Shown: positions 38,641-48,152, counted from the first letter of the stretch. The stretch: DNA of 64,000 bases from Sinorhizobium garamanticum (GCF_029892065.1 NZ_CP120373.1:1749501-1813500), one strand, 5' to 3'. Numbers and translations: made by a program. Notes: generated by a model not told the origin, from the sequence alone.

Positions 38641-39336
38641 TTAGCCGTCGTTCGATTTCTGACCGTAGGCCGCCAGGAAGACGCGGATGGCCGATCTTAC
38701 GTTCTTCTCGATCCGGTCGGCCGTGGGTGCCTCGCACATGCCGAAGAGGCGGCCCTTGAAGATTCCGGCCGAGGACAGTTCGATGAATTGTTTCGCGGCT
38801 AACTCCGTGTCATCGATCGATAGCGTGCCAGCCTCGACCTGCTGGTCGAGATAAGTTTTCAAGACCGTGTAGCCGTTCTCCGGCGTTGCCGTGAAGAACC
38901 GCTGCGCCAACCGCGGCATCCGATCGATCACGCTGAGCACTGTGTGCATGGCCCGGATCGTGTAGTCGGACGTAATGCTCGTCACCAGCATTACGCCGAA
39001 ATCAAAAAGCGTGTCTTCGAGTGGCGCGTTGTCGTTCAGCAACTGCTTGACGCTCATCACGATGCGGCTGCGCTCGCGCGCGATCAGCGCCTCGAACAGG
39101 TCCTCCTTGTTTTCGAAATAGACGTAGAGCGTGCCCTTCGAAACGCCTGCCTCGCGGGTGATATCGTTCATGCTGGCAGCGTCGAAGTTGCTCCTCATGA
39201 AAACGCGTTTTGCGCCTTCGAGGATTTGCTCGCGTTTGGCCGGATCCTCGCCGGCAGCGTGCCGCCCACCGCTCGAAGGGTGCTGTTGCTGATCCTGCAG
39301 GGGTTTTTCCTGCTGTGGGCTTTTCGCTGACGTCAT
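38641..39336 (-). CDS. emrR: TetR-family repressor of the EmrAB efflux pump
   Basis: 231-residue TetR-type repressor. The DNA-binding domain lies at about residues 34-80 (REQILEGAKRVFMRSNFDAASMNDITREAGVSKGTLYVYFENKEDLF); the rest is an all-helical ligand domain. An unusually long polar N-terminal tail (Gln/Pro-rich, about 30 residues) precedes it. It is divergent from emrA, and the shared 260-base region has two matching palindromes. In S. meliloti EmrR is reported to repress emrAB and to respond to flavonoids such as luteolin; the same role is inferred here from gene order and type. Confidence 0.88.
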   Translation of the reverse strand: MTSAKSPQQEKPLQDQQQHPSSGGRHAAGEDPAKREQILEGAKRVFMRSNFDAASMNDITREAGVSKGTLYVYFENKEDLFEALIARERSRIVMSVKQLLNDNAPLEDTLFDFGVMLVTSITSDYTIRAMHTVLSVIDRMPRLAQRFFTATPENGYTVLKTYLDQQVEAGTLSIDDTELAAKQFIELSSAGIFKGRLFGMCEAPTADRIEKNVRSAIRVFLAAYGQKSNDG

Positions 39337-39488
39337 GGCTACCGGACGTTTTCACTCCTCACATTAAGATGATCTTAGATGAAATTTTACCCAAAACCAT
39401 AAACACGGCCGATTCCAACAAAGACAAGGGGCGGGAAGGAGCCCGCACACTTTTCTTTGCCTTTGCCAATCTTTGCGCTTTGCCAAGC

Positions 39489-39510
39489 AATCGAACCATC
39501 CAGTTCGATT
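39489..39510. promoter_or_regulatory. EmrR operator O1 (candidate)
   Basis: AATCGAAC, six bases, GTTCGATT: a perfect 8-6-8 palindrome. The same left half and spacing recur 62 bases downstream at O2. A possible promoter (TTGATA at 39515, TATGTC 17 bases later) lies between the two sites. Confidence 0.75.
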
Positions 39511-39550
39511 TCCTCTTGATATGCGACCCAAAAGGCATTATGTCAAGTTC

Positions 39551-39572
39551 AATCGAACCGAACGGTTCAGTT
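39551..39572. promoter_or_regulatory. EmrR operator O2 (candidate)
   Basis: AATCGAAC, six bases (CGAACG), GTTCAGTT: same half-site and 8-6-8 layout as O1 with two mismatches in the right half. It also contains the perfect inner palindrome GAACCG-AA-CGGTTC. It lies 24 bases before emrA, where bound repressor would block transcription. Confidence 0.72.
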
Positions 39573-39596
39573 CAATCCAATCCAAGCCGGTGTCAT

Positions 39597-40811
39597 ATGT
39601 CCGCTTCCAGCACCTCCAGCGCTGCCCGTGTCCGTCCCGTCGGCGATGATTTTGAAGTCGTGGATTCTCCGAAGGCCGAAGTTACTGCGCCCGCAAGCGA
39701 GGCTCCGTCGGTCGCCGAGCGCCCGGTCGCCGATGTTGCCGCGCCCCAGAAAAAACGCCGCAAGCCGGTGTTGCCGGTCCTGGGGCTGGCGCTGCTCGCT
39801 GCCGCTGCCTGGTACGGCTATGACTGGTGGACCAACGGGCGTTTCATGGTTTCGACCGATGACGCCTATATCGAGGGCGATATCGCGACCATCTCGCCGA
39901 AGGTGTCCGGCTATGTCGCGAAGGTTGACGTGGTCGCTAACCAGCATGTGAAGGCCGGTGATCCGCTGGTGACACTCGAGGACGGCGACTATCGCATCGC
40001 TGCGGAGCAGGCCGAGGCGCAGATCGCCACGCAGAGGCTCGCGCTCAGCCGCTTCGATGCGCAGATCGCCGGGGCAAAGGCGAGCCTCAGTCAGGCCGAA
40101 GCGCAGAAGACAGCCCTTGAGGCGACCGTCCGCGGCGCCGAACTGACGCAGAAGCGCGCCAGCGACCTCCAGTCCAAGGCCGTCGGAACGGTCGCCTCAC
40201 GCGACAATGCCGATGTCGCGCTCGATCAGGCGCGCGCAAATCTTGCCGGTGCCGAGGCCAACATCGCCGCGGCCAAGGCGAATATCACAGTGCTCGAGGC
40301 ACAGCGTAGCGAGGCGGAAAGCACGATCCGCTCGCTGGAACTCGCGCGCGACAAAGCCAATCGCGACCTGGGCTTCACGGTGCTCAAGGCACCCTATGAC
40401 GGTGTCGTCGGCAATGTCGCGGTTCAGGTCGGCGACCTCGTTTCCGCCGGACAGCGTCTGGCGGCCCTCGTGCCGGTGGACCAGCTCTATATCGATGCCA
40501 ATTTCAAGGAAACGCAGATCGCGCATCTGGTGCCGGGCTCCAAGGTCCAGATCCATGTCGACGCCTATGATGACCATCCGATCGAAGGCACGGTCGCCTC
40601 GATCGCGCCGGCATCCGGCTCGGTCTTCTCGCTGCTGCCGGCAGAAAATGCGACCGGCAACTTCACCAAGGTCATCCAGCGCGTTCCTGTGCGCATCAAG
40701 CTGCCGGCCGACGTGCTGGCCGAAGGGCACTTGCGCGCGGGCCTGAGCGTCGTCGTCGACGTCGATACCCGCACGGCGCCCGATCAGTCGAAAGTGGCTG
40801 CAGCAAAGTAA
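39597..40811 (+). CDS. emrA: EmrA-type membrane fusion protein
   Basis: 404-residue periplasmic adaptor (HlyD/MFP family) linking the EmrB pump to an outer-membrane channel. There is a cytoplasmic N-terminus, one membrane helix (about 57-76, VLPVLGLALLAAAAWYGY), the EmrA hallmark RFMVSTDDAYIEGDIATISPKVSGYV, a long coiled-coil hairpin (about 130-250), and the beta-barrel FKETQIAHLVPGSKVQIHVDAYD. ATG 39597 is chosen because it opens the conserved length; ATG 39540 would place the operator O2 inside the gene. It is followed by emrB after 29 bases. Confidence 0.93.
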   Translation: MSASSTSSAARVRPVGDDFEVVDSPKAEVTAPASEAPSVAERPVADVAAPQKKRRKPVLPVLGLALLAAAAWYGYDWWTNGRFMVSTDDAYIEGDIATISPKVSGYVAKVDVVANQHVKAGDPLVTLEDGDYRIAAEQAEAQIATQRLALSRFDAQIAGAKASLSQAEAQKTALEATVRGAELTQKRASDLQSKAVGTVASRDNADVALDQARANLAGAEANIAAAKANITVLEAQRSEAESTIRSLELARDKANRDLGFTVLKAPYDGVVGNVAVQVGDLVSAGQRLAALVPVDQLYIDANFKETQIAHLVPGSKVQIHVDAYDDHPIEGTVASIAPASGSVFSLLPAENATGNFTKVIQRVPVRIKLPADVLAEGHLRAGLSVVVDVDTRTAPDQSKVAAAK

Positions 40812-40840
40812 GGCCGCGTAGCGGACGAGGAGTGGCAGAG

Positions 40841-42427
40841 ATGGCCGCAACGGCAACGGCGGGCTCGGTCGCGGCAAGCGCGCCCAGGGCCGAGGAACAG
40901 ATGGACCCGAGACGGCTGATCGCCTTCTTCGCGATGGTGGTCGGCATGTTCATGGCGATCCTCGACATTCAGATCGTGTCGGCCTCGCTCGCCGAAATCC
41001 AGGCCGGCCTTTCGGCCGGATCGGACGAGATCGGCTGGGTGCAGACGTCCTATCTGATCGCCGAAGTCATCATGATCCCTTTGTCGGGCACGCTCGCGCG
41101 CATCGTCTCGACACGGGTCTTGTTTTCCGTCGCCGCGGCCGGCTTCACGGCGTCGAGCGCACTTGCCGCGACTGCCACCAATATCGACCAGATGATCGTC
41201 TACCGGGCGATCCAGGGCTTTATCGGCGGCGGCATGATCCCGTCGGTCTTTGCTGCCGCCTTCACGATCTTTCCGCCGTCGAAGCGTAATGTCGTCTCGC
41301 CGATCATCGGCCTCATCGCAACGCTCGCGCCGACCATCGGCCCGACGGTCGGCGGCTATCTAAGCCACGCCTTCTCCTGGCACTGGCTGTTTCTCGTCAA
41401 CGTCATCCCAGGCATCATCGTCGCGACGCTCACCTGGACGTTCATCGACTTCGACAAGCCCGAATTGGGGCTGATGAAGAAGTTCGACTGGTGGGGGCTC
41501 GCCTCCATGGCGATCTTCCTCGGCTCGCTCGAATATGTGCTGGAGGAAGGTAACGCCAACGACTGGTTCAATGACGATCACATCGTCCTGGGTGCGGTCG
41601 CCACCGCACTTGCGGCGATCATCTTTTTCTATCGCGCGTTCAAGGTCGAGTTCCCGGTGGTCGATCTCAGGGCCTTCACCAATCGCAACTTCGCCTTCGG
41701 CTCGCTCTTCTCCTTCGTCATGGGCATCGGCCTCTACGGCCTTACCTATCTCTACCCGCTCTATCTCGGGCGCATCCGCGGCTACGATTCGCTGATGATC
41801 GGCGAGACCATGTTCGTCTCCGGCCTTGCCATGTTCTTGACGGCGCCGGTCGCCGGCTTCCTCTCGGGACGGCTGGACCCGCGGGTGCTGATGACGATCG
41901 GCTTTGCCGGCTTTGCGGCCGGCACGTGGACGATGAGCCAACTGACCGCCGACTGGGATTTCTGGGAACTGCTCGTGCCGCAGATCCTGCGCGGCTGCTC
42001 GCTCATGCTCTGCATGGTGCCGATCAACAACATCGCGCTCGGCACGCTGCCGCCCGCCCGCATACGCAACGCCTCCGGCCTCTACAACCTGACCCGCAAC
42101 CTCGGCGGCGCCGTCGGCCTTGCGGTCATCAACACCATCCTCACGCAGCGCCAGGATTTCCACTATGCCCGGCTTGCCGAGCACATCCAGTGGGGCAACC
42201 CGGTGGCGGTCGAACGGCTCAGGAACATGGCCTCGAACTTTACCGCCCATGGCCTCGACGGAGCGACGATCGCGGTCAAGCAATTGGCGGCGATGGTTCA
42301 GAAGCAGGCGGTGATCCTGTCTTTTGTCGACGTCTTCGTGATCCTGACGGTATTGTTCCTGTCGCTGATCATTGGCGTCATGATGATCGCCAAGCCGCAG
42401 GGCGCCGGCGCCGGTGGCGGCCACTGA
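40841..42427 (+). CDS. emrB: EmrB/QacA-type drug efflux MFS transporter (DHA2)
   Basis: 528-residue inner-membrane exporter with about 14 helices. DHA2 hallmarks: MAILDIQIVSASLAEIQAGL in helix 1, GWVQTSYLIAEVIMIPLSG, and motif C-like GPTVGGYLSHAFSWHWLFLVNV. It should export hydrophobic toxins or flavonoids with EmrA by proton exchange. ATG 40841 follows GAGGAG with eight bases spacing; GTG 40832 is the alternative. A stem-loop follows the stop. Confidence 0.94.
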   Translation: MAATATAGSVAASAPRAEEQMDPRRLIAFFAMVVGMFMAILDIQIVSASLAEIQAGLSAGSDEIGWVQTSYLIAEVIMIPLSGTLARIVSTRVLFSVAAAGFTASSALAATATNIDQMIVYRAIQGFIGGGMIPSVFAAAFTIFPPSKRNVVSPIIGLIATLAPTIGPTVGGYLSHAFSWHWLFLVNVIPGIIVATLTWTFIDFDKPELGLMKKFDWWGLASMAIFLGSLEYVLEEGNANDWFNDDHIVLGAVATALAAIIFFYRAFKVEFPVVDLRAFTNRNFAFGSLFSFVMGIGLYGLTYLYPLYLGRIRGYDSLMIGETMFVSGLAMFLTAPVAGFLSGRLDPRVLMTIGFAGFAAGTWTMSQLTADWDFWELLVPQILRGCSLMLCMVPINNIALGTLPPARIRNASGLYNLTRNLGGAVGLAVINTILTQRQDFHYARLAEHIQWGNPVAVERLRNMASNFTAHGLDGATIAVKQLAAMVQKQAVILSFVDVFVILTVLFLSLIIGVMMIAKPQGAGAGGGH

Positions 42428-42432
42428 AGGAA

Positions 42433-42459
42433 GATGCGGCACGCTTTACGTGCCGCATC
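42433..42459. terminator. Hairpin after emrB
   Basis: GATGCGGCACG and CGTGCCGCATC are perfect 11-base inverted repeats around a five-base loop, 5 bases behind the emrB stop. There is no T-run, so it may be a 3'-stabilising stem or a terminator of limited strength. Confidence 0.6.
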
Positions 42460-42549
42460 GCCTGCTGCACACTCCATAGCGGCTGAAGCCGATGGGCCAA
42501 CCAGTTCCGTTCGTGCCGGAAGCGGCCTTCGCTGCGGGAGGTGTCCAAA

Positions 42550-43671
42550 GTGAGCAATCCGGATTGCTGCGGCCTGTCCCGGCGCACCTTTCTCGCGACG
42601 GCCGCGGGCGCAGGTCTGTCGCTTGTCGGCGGTCGCGTCCGTGCTGCCAATGCATGGCCTCCCGTCGATGCCACCTTTCTTTTCTCAAGCGACATCCACG
42701 CCTGCATCGTTTCCACCGAAGGACTGGCACCGAACTGCGAGGCTGAGGGCAAGACCGACGCCAGCCTCCTGCGCCACGTCGCGGCGCTCAACGCCATTTC
42801 CGCGCAGCGCTGGCCAGCGACGATCGATGGAGACCCGAGCGGCCTCGCCAGTGCGGGCCAGAAAATCGAGCGCCCGCTCGGCCTTGTTCTCGGCGGCGAC
42901 ATCACCGACGATGGCGGCGGTCAGGTTCGCCAGCCCCGCGAGGGACGGCAGTTGCAGCAGTTCCAGAACCGATACGAGCAAGGTCCGGGCCCGCAGCACA
43001 TTCACTTTCCCGTCTATGTCGGGCTCGGAAACCATGATCTCGACCAGGACGGTCCGCCACCGAATGTCGATTGGTATCGCCGGGAACTGCGCGATTATGT
43101 CGAGCTTACCCACCGCCAGACCGTGTTCTACAAGCCGCCGGTGCCTGTGACGAATTACGATCCGTTGTCGGACAGCTATTCCTGGGACTGGGGCGGCCTG
43201 CATCTTGTCCAATTGCAGCGCTTCGGCGGCGACGAGACCAAGGGCGCGGTGAGTGGTCTCGGCTGGCTCAAAGGGGACCTTGCATCCTATGCCGCTGACG
43301 GCCGGCCGATCGTGCTGTTCCAGCATTATGGCTGGGATGCGTTTTCGACGGAGGTCTGGGACACAACGGCGGAGACCTTTGACGATCAGGGAGACGGGAA
43401 GCCCCACTGGTGGAGCCCGGAGCAGCGTCAGACGTTGCTCGACGTGCTGAAAGGCTACAATGTCGTCGGCCTTTTCCATGGGCATGAACATGAGAGGGTC
43501 ATGGCCTACCGCGCCGACGGCGTCGATCTCTTCAAGCCGAAGGCGGCCTATCTCGGCGGCTTTGCCGTCGTTCGCATCACCGACGCCTTCATGGACGTGG
43601 CTTTCGGCGAAGCCCAGGGTGAGGCCGGCGGCATCGGTTTCACCCACGCTTTCAGCAAGCGCTTCACCTGA
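42550..43671 (+). CDS. Tat-exported calcineurin-like metallophosphoesterase
   Basis: 373 residues. The N-terminus carries a twin-arginine signal (LSRRTFLATAAGAGLSLVGG, cleavage near RVRA-AN), so the enzyme is exported folded. Metal-binding motifs: SSDIHAC, GGDITDD, GLGNHDLDQDG, FQHYGWD and FHGHEHE, the standard calcineurin-like order. The substrate is not evident; a periplasmic phosphate ester or pyrophosphate is likely. GTG 42550 lies eight bases after GGGAGG, better spaced than the in-frame GTG at 42541. It precedes the LacI-type gene by 108 bases that contain an operator. Confidence 0.85.
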   Translation: MSNPDCCGLSRRTFLATAAGAGLSLVGGRVRAANAWPPVDATFLFSSDIHACIVSTEGLAPNCEAEGKTDASLLRHVAALNAISAQRWPATIDGDPSGLASAGQKIERPLGLVLGGDITDDGGGQVRQPREGRQLQQFQNRYEQGPGPQHIHFPVYVGLGNHDLDQDGPPPNVDWYRRELRDYVELTHRQTVFYKPPVPVTNYDPLSDSYSWDWGGLHLVQLQRFGGDETKGAVSGLGWLKGDLASYAADGRPIVLFQHYGWDAFSTEVWDTTAETFDDQGDGKPHWWSPEQRQTLLDVLKGYNVVGLFHGHEHERVMAYRADGVDLFKPKAAYLGGFAVVRITDAFMDVAFGEAQGEAGGIGFTHAFSKRFT

Positions 43672-43723
43672 AATAAAACCCTCGCTGGAAGATGGCGGAT
43701 CCGGTTTCGTGCGCGGTGGCGAC

Positions 43724-43749
43724 ATTTTTGATTTACGTACATCAAAAAT
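43724..43749. promoter_or_regulatory. Perfect palindrome upstream of the LacI gene (candidate operator)
   Basis: ATTTTTGAT, eight bases (ttacgtac), ATCAAAAAT: perfect 9-base arms, markedly AT-rich against its surroundings, 30 bases before the lacI-type start. The position suggests autoregulation and control of the xylB transcript. I do not see a second identical copy upstream of xylA. Confidence 0.7.
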
Positions 43750-43779
43750 TCCTCTAAGGGGGTTCCTCGGGAGGAAGGA

Positions 43780-44817
43780 ATGCGACCAACGGTTCACGAT
43801 ATCGCCGCGAAAGCGGGCGTCAGCCTGGCGACGGTCGACCGGGTTCTCAACAATCGCCCTGGCGTCAGAAGCGTCACGCGTGACAAGGTCGAACGCGCGA
43901 TTGCCACGCTCGGCTATGTGCGCGATGTCGCTGCCGCCAACCTCGCCAAGGGTCGCAACTACCCCTTCGTATTCATCCTGCCGGCAGGCGATACTTCGTT
44001 CATGCGCGGACTCGAGGGCGAGGTGCGTGCCGCGATGGCGCGTTCCGCTTCCGAGCGAACGCAGATCACCATTCTTCCCGTTCCGGCCTTCGACGCAGGG
44101 GCCCTCGTTCAGGCGCTGTCGGAAGCGCATCAGCGCCGGCCTGCCGGAGTGGCCGTCGTCGCCGTCGACGCCCCCGAAGTGGCCGAAGCGGTGAAGCAAC
44201 TGCGGGGCGACGGCATCGCGGTTGTAACGCTCGTGTCGGACCTGCCGGGATCAGGACGCGATCATTTTGCCGGCGTCGACAACATGGCGGCAGGACGCAC
44301 AGCCGGGACCCTGATGGGCCGCTTTACCGGTGGCCGCGCGGGTCCGATTGCCGTGCTGGCCGGTTCGATGCTGGTGCGCGACCATCGCGACCGGCTTGAG
44401 GGTTTCAGCGCCGTCATGGCCGAGGAGTTTCCGACGCATCGGCTGCTTCCGGTGATCGAAGGGCAGGACGATCCGGTCCTTGTCGAAAAGCTCGTGTACG
44501 CGCTCGTCGAGCGCGAGCCGGACCTGGCGGGCATCTACAGCCTCGGTGCCGGCAATCGCGGTCTCGTCGCCGCGCTCGAGAAGACCGGCAAGAACAAGAC
44601 GATCTGTACCATCGCCCACGAGCTGACGCCGCACAGCCGTGCCGCGCTTCGGTCCGGCACGATCGACGCCGTGCTCAACCAGGATGCCGGGCACGAGGTG
44701 AGAAGCGCGATCCGCGTTCTGAAGGCTAAGGCCGACGGGCTCGCCGTTATCCAGGCGCAGGAACGCATCCGCATCGACATTTTCCTGAAGGACAACCTGC
44801 CGATCGAGCAGGCATAG
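43780..44817 (+). CDS. LacI-family regulator of the xylose cluster
   Basis: 345 residues. N-terminal helix-turn-helix TVHDIAAKAGVSLATVDRVLNNRPGV with hinge helix AAANLAKG, then a periplasmic-binding-protein-like sugar domain (about 60-345: VAVVAVDAPEVAEAV, FAGVDNMAAGRTAGTLMG, GIYSLGAGNRGLVAAL). It lies 10 bases upstream of xylB and is likely co-transcribed with it. The inducer could be xylose or another sugar processed by this cluster. ATG 43780 follows GGGAGGAAGG. Confidence 0.9.
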   Translation: MRPTVHDIAAKAGVSLATVDRVLNNRPGVRSVTRDKVERAIATLGYVRDVAAANLAKGRNYPFVFILPAGDTSFMRGLEGEVRAAMARSASERTQITILPVPAFDAGALVQALSEAHQRRPAGVAVVAVDAPEVAEAVKQLRGDGIAVVTLVSDLPGSGRDHFAGVDNMAAGRTAGTLMGRFTGGRAGPIAVLAGSMLVRDHRDRLEGFSAVMAEEFPTHRLLPVIEGQDDPVLVEKLVYALVEREPDLAGIYSLGAGNRGLVAALEKTGKNKTICTIAHELTPHSRAALRSGTIDAVLNQDAGHEVRSAIRVLKAKADGLAVIQAQERIRIDIFLKDNLPIEQA

Positions 44818-44827
44818 GAGGACACCC

Positions 44828-46282
44828 ATGTATCTCGGACTGGATCTCGGCACGTCCGGTGTGAAGGCGATGCTGATCGATGACGAGCAGAAGATCATCG
44901 GCTCGGCATCGGGAGCGCTCGACGTTTCGCGGCCGCATCCTGGCTGGTCGGAACAGGATCCGGCGGAGTGGATCCGCGCCGCGCAAGAGGCGATCGCCGG
45001 TCTCAAGACGGCGCATCCGGACGCGGTTGCCGCCGTCCGTGGCATCGGCCTTTCCGGCCAGATGCACGGCGCGACGCTGCTCGACGAGAATGACGCCGTG
45101 CTTCGGCCCTGCATTCTGTGGAACGATACCCGCAGCTTCCGCCAGGCCGCAGTCCTCGACAGCGATCCGCAGTTCCGTGCGCTGACAGGCAATATCGTTT
45201 TCCCCGGGTTCACCGCGCCGAAGCTCGCCTGGGTGCGCGAGAACGAGCCGGAAATTTTCGCCAAGGTGCGCTGGGTCCTGCTCCCCAAGGATTATCTCCG
45301 CCTGTGGCTGACCGGCGAACATATGTCGGAAATGTCCGATTCCGCCGGCACATCCTGGCTCGACACGGGCAAGCGCAAATGGTCGGAGAGCCTGCTTGCG
45401 GCGACCCATCTCGATGAACGGCAAATGCCGGAGCTCGTCGAAGGCACGGACAGCGCCGGCACGCTCAGGCCGGAACTCGCCAGCCGCTGGGGCATGGGCA
45501 CTGGCGTCGTCGTTGCCGGCGGCGCTGGCGACAACGCGGCCTCGGCCTGCGGCATGGGCACGGTCGGCGAGGGGCAGGCCTTTGTGTCGCTCGGCACCTC
45601 CGGCGTACTATTTGCGGCGAATGCCAGCTACCTTCCCAATCCGGAAAGCGCGGTTCATGCCTTCTGCCATGCGCTCCCGAACACCTGGCACCAGATGGGC
45701 GTCATCCTTTCGGCGACCGATGCGCTAAACTGGCATTCGGGCGTCACTGGCAAGAGCGCCGCGGAGCTTGCCGGCGAACTCGGCGAGGTGCTGAAGGCGC
45801 CCGGTTCCGTCACTTTCCTTCCCTATCTTTCCGGTGAGCGCACACCCCACAATGATGCGTCGATCCGCGGCGCCTTTGCGGGACTCGGCCACGAAAGTTC
45901 GCGTGCGGTGCTGACGCAGGCGGTGCTCGAAGGCGTCTCCTTCGCCATCCGCGACAGCCTGGAGGCGCTCCGCGCGGCCGGCACGAGACTCCAGCGCGTG
46001 ACCGCGATCGGTGGTGGTTCGCGCTCACGCTACTGGCTGAAGTCGATCGCCACGGCGCTGAACCTGCCCGTCGACCTGCCGGCGGAAGGCGATTTCGGTG
46101 CGGCTTTCGGCGCGGCTCGGCTCGGCCTTATCGCGGCGACCGGCGCCGATGCTGTCGCAACCTGCTTTGCACCGGCAACGGCCGAAACCATCGCGCCGGA
46201 AGCGTCGTTGGTTTCGGCCTATGAGGATGCCTATCAGCGTTATCGTCGCCTCTATCCGGCAATCAGGGATGCCACGCTATGA
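44828..46282 (+). CDS. xylB: Xylulokinase
   Basis: 484-residue FGGY-family kinase phosphorylating D-xylulose to xylulose 5-phosphate. Motifs: GLDLGTSGVKAMLID (phosphate 1), GLSGQMHGATLLDE, ILWNDTRS, GAGDNAASACGMG, SLGTSGVLFAAN, FLPYLSGERTPHNDASIRG and IGGGSRSRYWLKSIA. The Met-His pair in SGQMHG is characteristic of xylulokinases among FGGY kinases. The start follows AGGAGGACACCC. Together with xylA it completes the isomerase route of xylose breakdown. Confidence 0.95.
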   Translation: MYLGLDLGTSGVKAMLIDDEQKIIGSASGALDVSRPHPGWSEQDPAEWIRAAQEAIAGLKTAHPDAVAAVRGIGLSGQMHGATLLDENDAVLRPCILWNDTRSFRQAAVLDSDPQFRALTGNIVFPGFTAPKLAWVRENEPEIFAKVRWVLLPKDYLRLWLTGEHMSEMSDSAGTSWLDTGKRKWSESLLAATHLDERQMPELVEGTDSAGTLRPELASRWGMGTGVVVAGGAGDNAASACGMGTVGEGQAFVSLGTSGVLFAANASYLPNPESAVHAFCHALPNTWHQMGVILSATDALNWHSGVTGKSAAELAGELGEVLKAPGSVTFLPYLSGERTPHNDASIRGAFAGLGHESSRAVLTQAVLEGVSFAIRDSLEALRAAGTRLQRVTAIGGGSRSRYWLKSIATALNLPVDLPAEGDFGAAFGAARLGLIAATGADAVATCFAPATAETIAPEASLVSAYEDAYQRYRRLYPAIRDATL

Positions 46283-46308
46283 TCAGCCGCGGCACATCCG
46301 ACCGTCGC

Positions 46309-46668
46309 TCATTGCGCCGGGATCTTGTCGAGGAAGCCGGTCACCTGTTTCAGCCGGCCATCCTCGATGAGGCCGAAATCCGTGCCCTCGATGACAGAGG
46401 TTCCGTTCGGCCCGAGCGTCCAGGAAAAGCGGATCGTGTCGGCGAACCCGTCCGGCTTGCCCTTCAGGGCGAAGCGGAAGCCGGGGAACTGACGCTGGAC
46501 ACCGGCAATCAGCGTGTTGATCGCCTCGTGGCCCTCGCCCTGCATGACCGGGTCGCGATAGCCGATCTCCGGTGTGAACGCCCTTTCGACAAGCGTGCCG
46601 CGCTTTGCGGCATCGGTCTCGTTCCAGGCGGCAATATAGGCTTCGGCAATGTGATCGAGGTCGTGCAT
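46309..46668 (-). CDS. SnoaL/NTF2-like fold protein
   Basis: 119-residue small protein of the NTF2-like superfamily: HIAEAYIAAWNETDAAKRGTLVERAFTPEIGYRDP followed by GEGHEAINTLIAGVQRQFPGFRF, GTDFGLIEDGRLKQVTGFLD. Members are isomerases, hydrolases or ligand-binding proteins; no function can be assigned. It is the only minus-strand gene of the cluster, sitting between xylB and xylA, and its promoter must lie in the 134-base gap shared with xylA. Confidence 0.8.
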   Translation of the reverse strand: MHDLDHIAEAYIAAWNETDAAKRGTLVERAFTPEIGYRDPVMQGEGHEAINTLIAGVQRQFPGFRFALKGKPDGFADTIRFSWTLGPNGTSVIEGTDFGLIEDGRLKQVTGFLDKIPAQ

Positions 46669-46802
46669 CGGAATTCTCCCTTCGCTTTGCGTTTCGATGG
46701 GCCGACTGTCGGCGATCGAGGGAATGAAACCAATTACCTTCCACGTAATGGCCGGCCGCCGCTTGGCGCCGGCGATCCATCATCCATGAGAGGAGCAAGA
46801 CC

Positions 46803-48113
46803 GTGAGCACCGGATTTTTCGGCGACATCGCCAAGATCAAATACGAGGGTACTGAGAGCACCAACCCGCTCGCCTTCCGCCATTACAACCCGGACGAAAT
46901 CGTTCTCGGCAAGCGGATGGAGGATCACCTTCGCTTTGCAGTCGCCTATTGGCACACCTTCGTCTGGCCGGGCGGCGATCCGTTCGGCGGCCAGACGTTT
47001 GAGCGTCCCTGGTTCAAGGACACGATGGATGCCGCGAAGCTGAAGGCCGACGTCGCGTTCGAATTCTTCGAGCTTCTCGGCGTGCCGTTCTACTGCTTCC
47101 ACGACGCGGACGTGCGTCCGGAGGGCAAAAACTTCGCCGAGAACACAAGCAACCTCGACGAGATCGTCGACTATTTCGCAAAGAAGCAGGCCGAAACCGG
47201 CGTCAAGTTGCTCTGGGGCACCGCGAACCTCTTCTCGAACCGGCGCTACATGTCGGGGGCGGCGACCAATCCGGATCCGGACGTTTTCGCCTTTGCCGCA
47301 GCGACGGTGAAGACCTGCATCGACGCGACCCAGAAGCTCGGCGGCGAGAACTACGTGCTCTGGGGCGGACGCGAAGGCTACGAGACCCTGCTCAACACCG
47401 ATCTCCAGCGCGAACTCGACCAGCTCGGCCGCTTCGTCAATCTGGTCGTCGAGTACAAGCACAAGATCGGTTTCAAGGGCACGATCCTGATCGAGCCGAA
47501 GCCGCAGGAGCCGACCAAGCACCAGTACGACTTCGACGTCGCCACGGTCTACGGCTTCCTCAAGAAGTACGGCCTCGAGAACGAGGTGAAGGTCAATATC
47601 GAGCAGGGCCACGCGATCCTCGCCGGCCACTCCTTCGAGCATGAGCTGGCGCTCGCCAATGCGCTGGGCATCTTCGGTTCGATCGACATGAACCGCAACG
47701 ACTACCAGTCCGGCTGGGATACCGACCAGTTCCCGAACAACGTTCCGGAAATGGCGCTTGCCTATTACCACGTGCTCGCGGGCGGCGGCTTCAAGACCGG
47801 CGGCACCAATTTCGACGCGAAGCTGCGCCGTCAGTCGATCGACCCCGAGGACCTCTTGATCGGCCATATCGGCGGCATGGATTGCTGCGCGCGTGGTCTC
47901 AAGGCGGCGGCGAAGATGATCGAGGACAAGGCGCTCTCCGCCCCACTCGAAAAGCGCTATGCCGGCTGGAACGTGCCGGAGGCGAAGAAGATGCTCGACG
48001 GCGGCTTCTCACTCGACGAGATCGAGGCCTGGGTGCGCAAAGCCGACCTCAATCCGCAGCCGAAATCCGGCAAGCAGGAATTCTTGGAGAACGTGGTCAA
48101 CCGCTACGTCTAA
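46803..48113 (+). CDS. xylA: Xylose isomerase
   Basis: 436-residue class II xylose isomerase (D-xylose to D-xylulose). Metal and substrate residues are in [58 protein letters not shown] and [22 protein letters not shown] 46803 follows GAGGAG. It has its own upstream region. A short palindrome, ATTAC-N7-GTAAT, lies near 46733-46749 and may be an operator, though it does not resemble the one upstream of the LacI gene. Confidence 0.95.
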   Translation: MSTGFFGDIAKIKYEGTESTNPLAFRHYNPDEIVLGKRMEDHLRFAVAYWHTFVWPGGDPFGGQTFERPWFKDTMDAAKLKADVAFEFFELLGVPFYCFHDADVRPEGKNFAENTSNLDEIVDYFAKKQAETGVKLLWGTANLFSNRRYMSGAATNPDPDVFAFAAATVKTCIDATQKLGGENYVLWGGREGYETLLNTDLQRELDQLGRFVNLVVEYKHKIGFKGTILIEPKPQEPTKHQYDFDVATVYGFLKKYGLENEVKVNIEQGHAILAGHSFEHELALANALGIFGSIDMNRNDYQSGWDTDQFPNNVPEMALAYYHVLAGGGFKTGGTNFDAKLRRQSIDPEDLLIGHIGGMDCCARGLKAAAKMIEDKALSAPLEKRYAGWNVPEAKKMLDGGFSLDEIEAWVRKADLNPQPKSGKQEFLENVVNRYV

Positions 48114-48125
48114 TCGCTGCGAGCG

Positions 48126-48152
48126 ATGGGCGCTCCTGCACGGGGCGCCCAC
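48126..48152 (+). terminator. Hairpin after xylA
   Basis: GATGGGCGC and GCGCCCACC-type arms (6-7 paired bases) about 12 bases behind the xylA stop. There is no T-run; it is a weak terminator candidate. Confidence 0.4.

Noticed and set aside
42685..44199. 504-codon minus-strand reading frame
   Set aside because: Runs through two well-supported plus-strand genes and their operator; no family signature.
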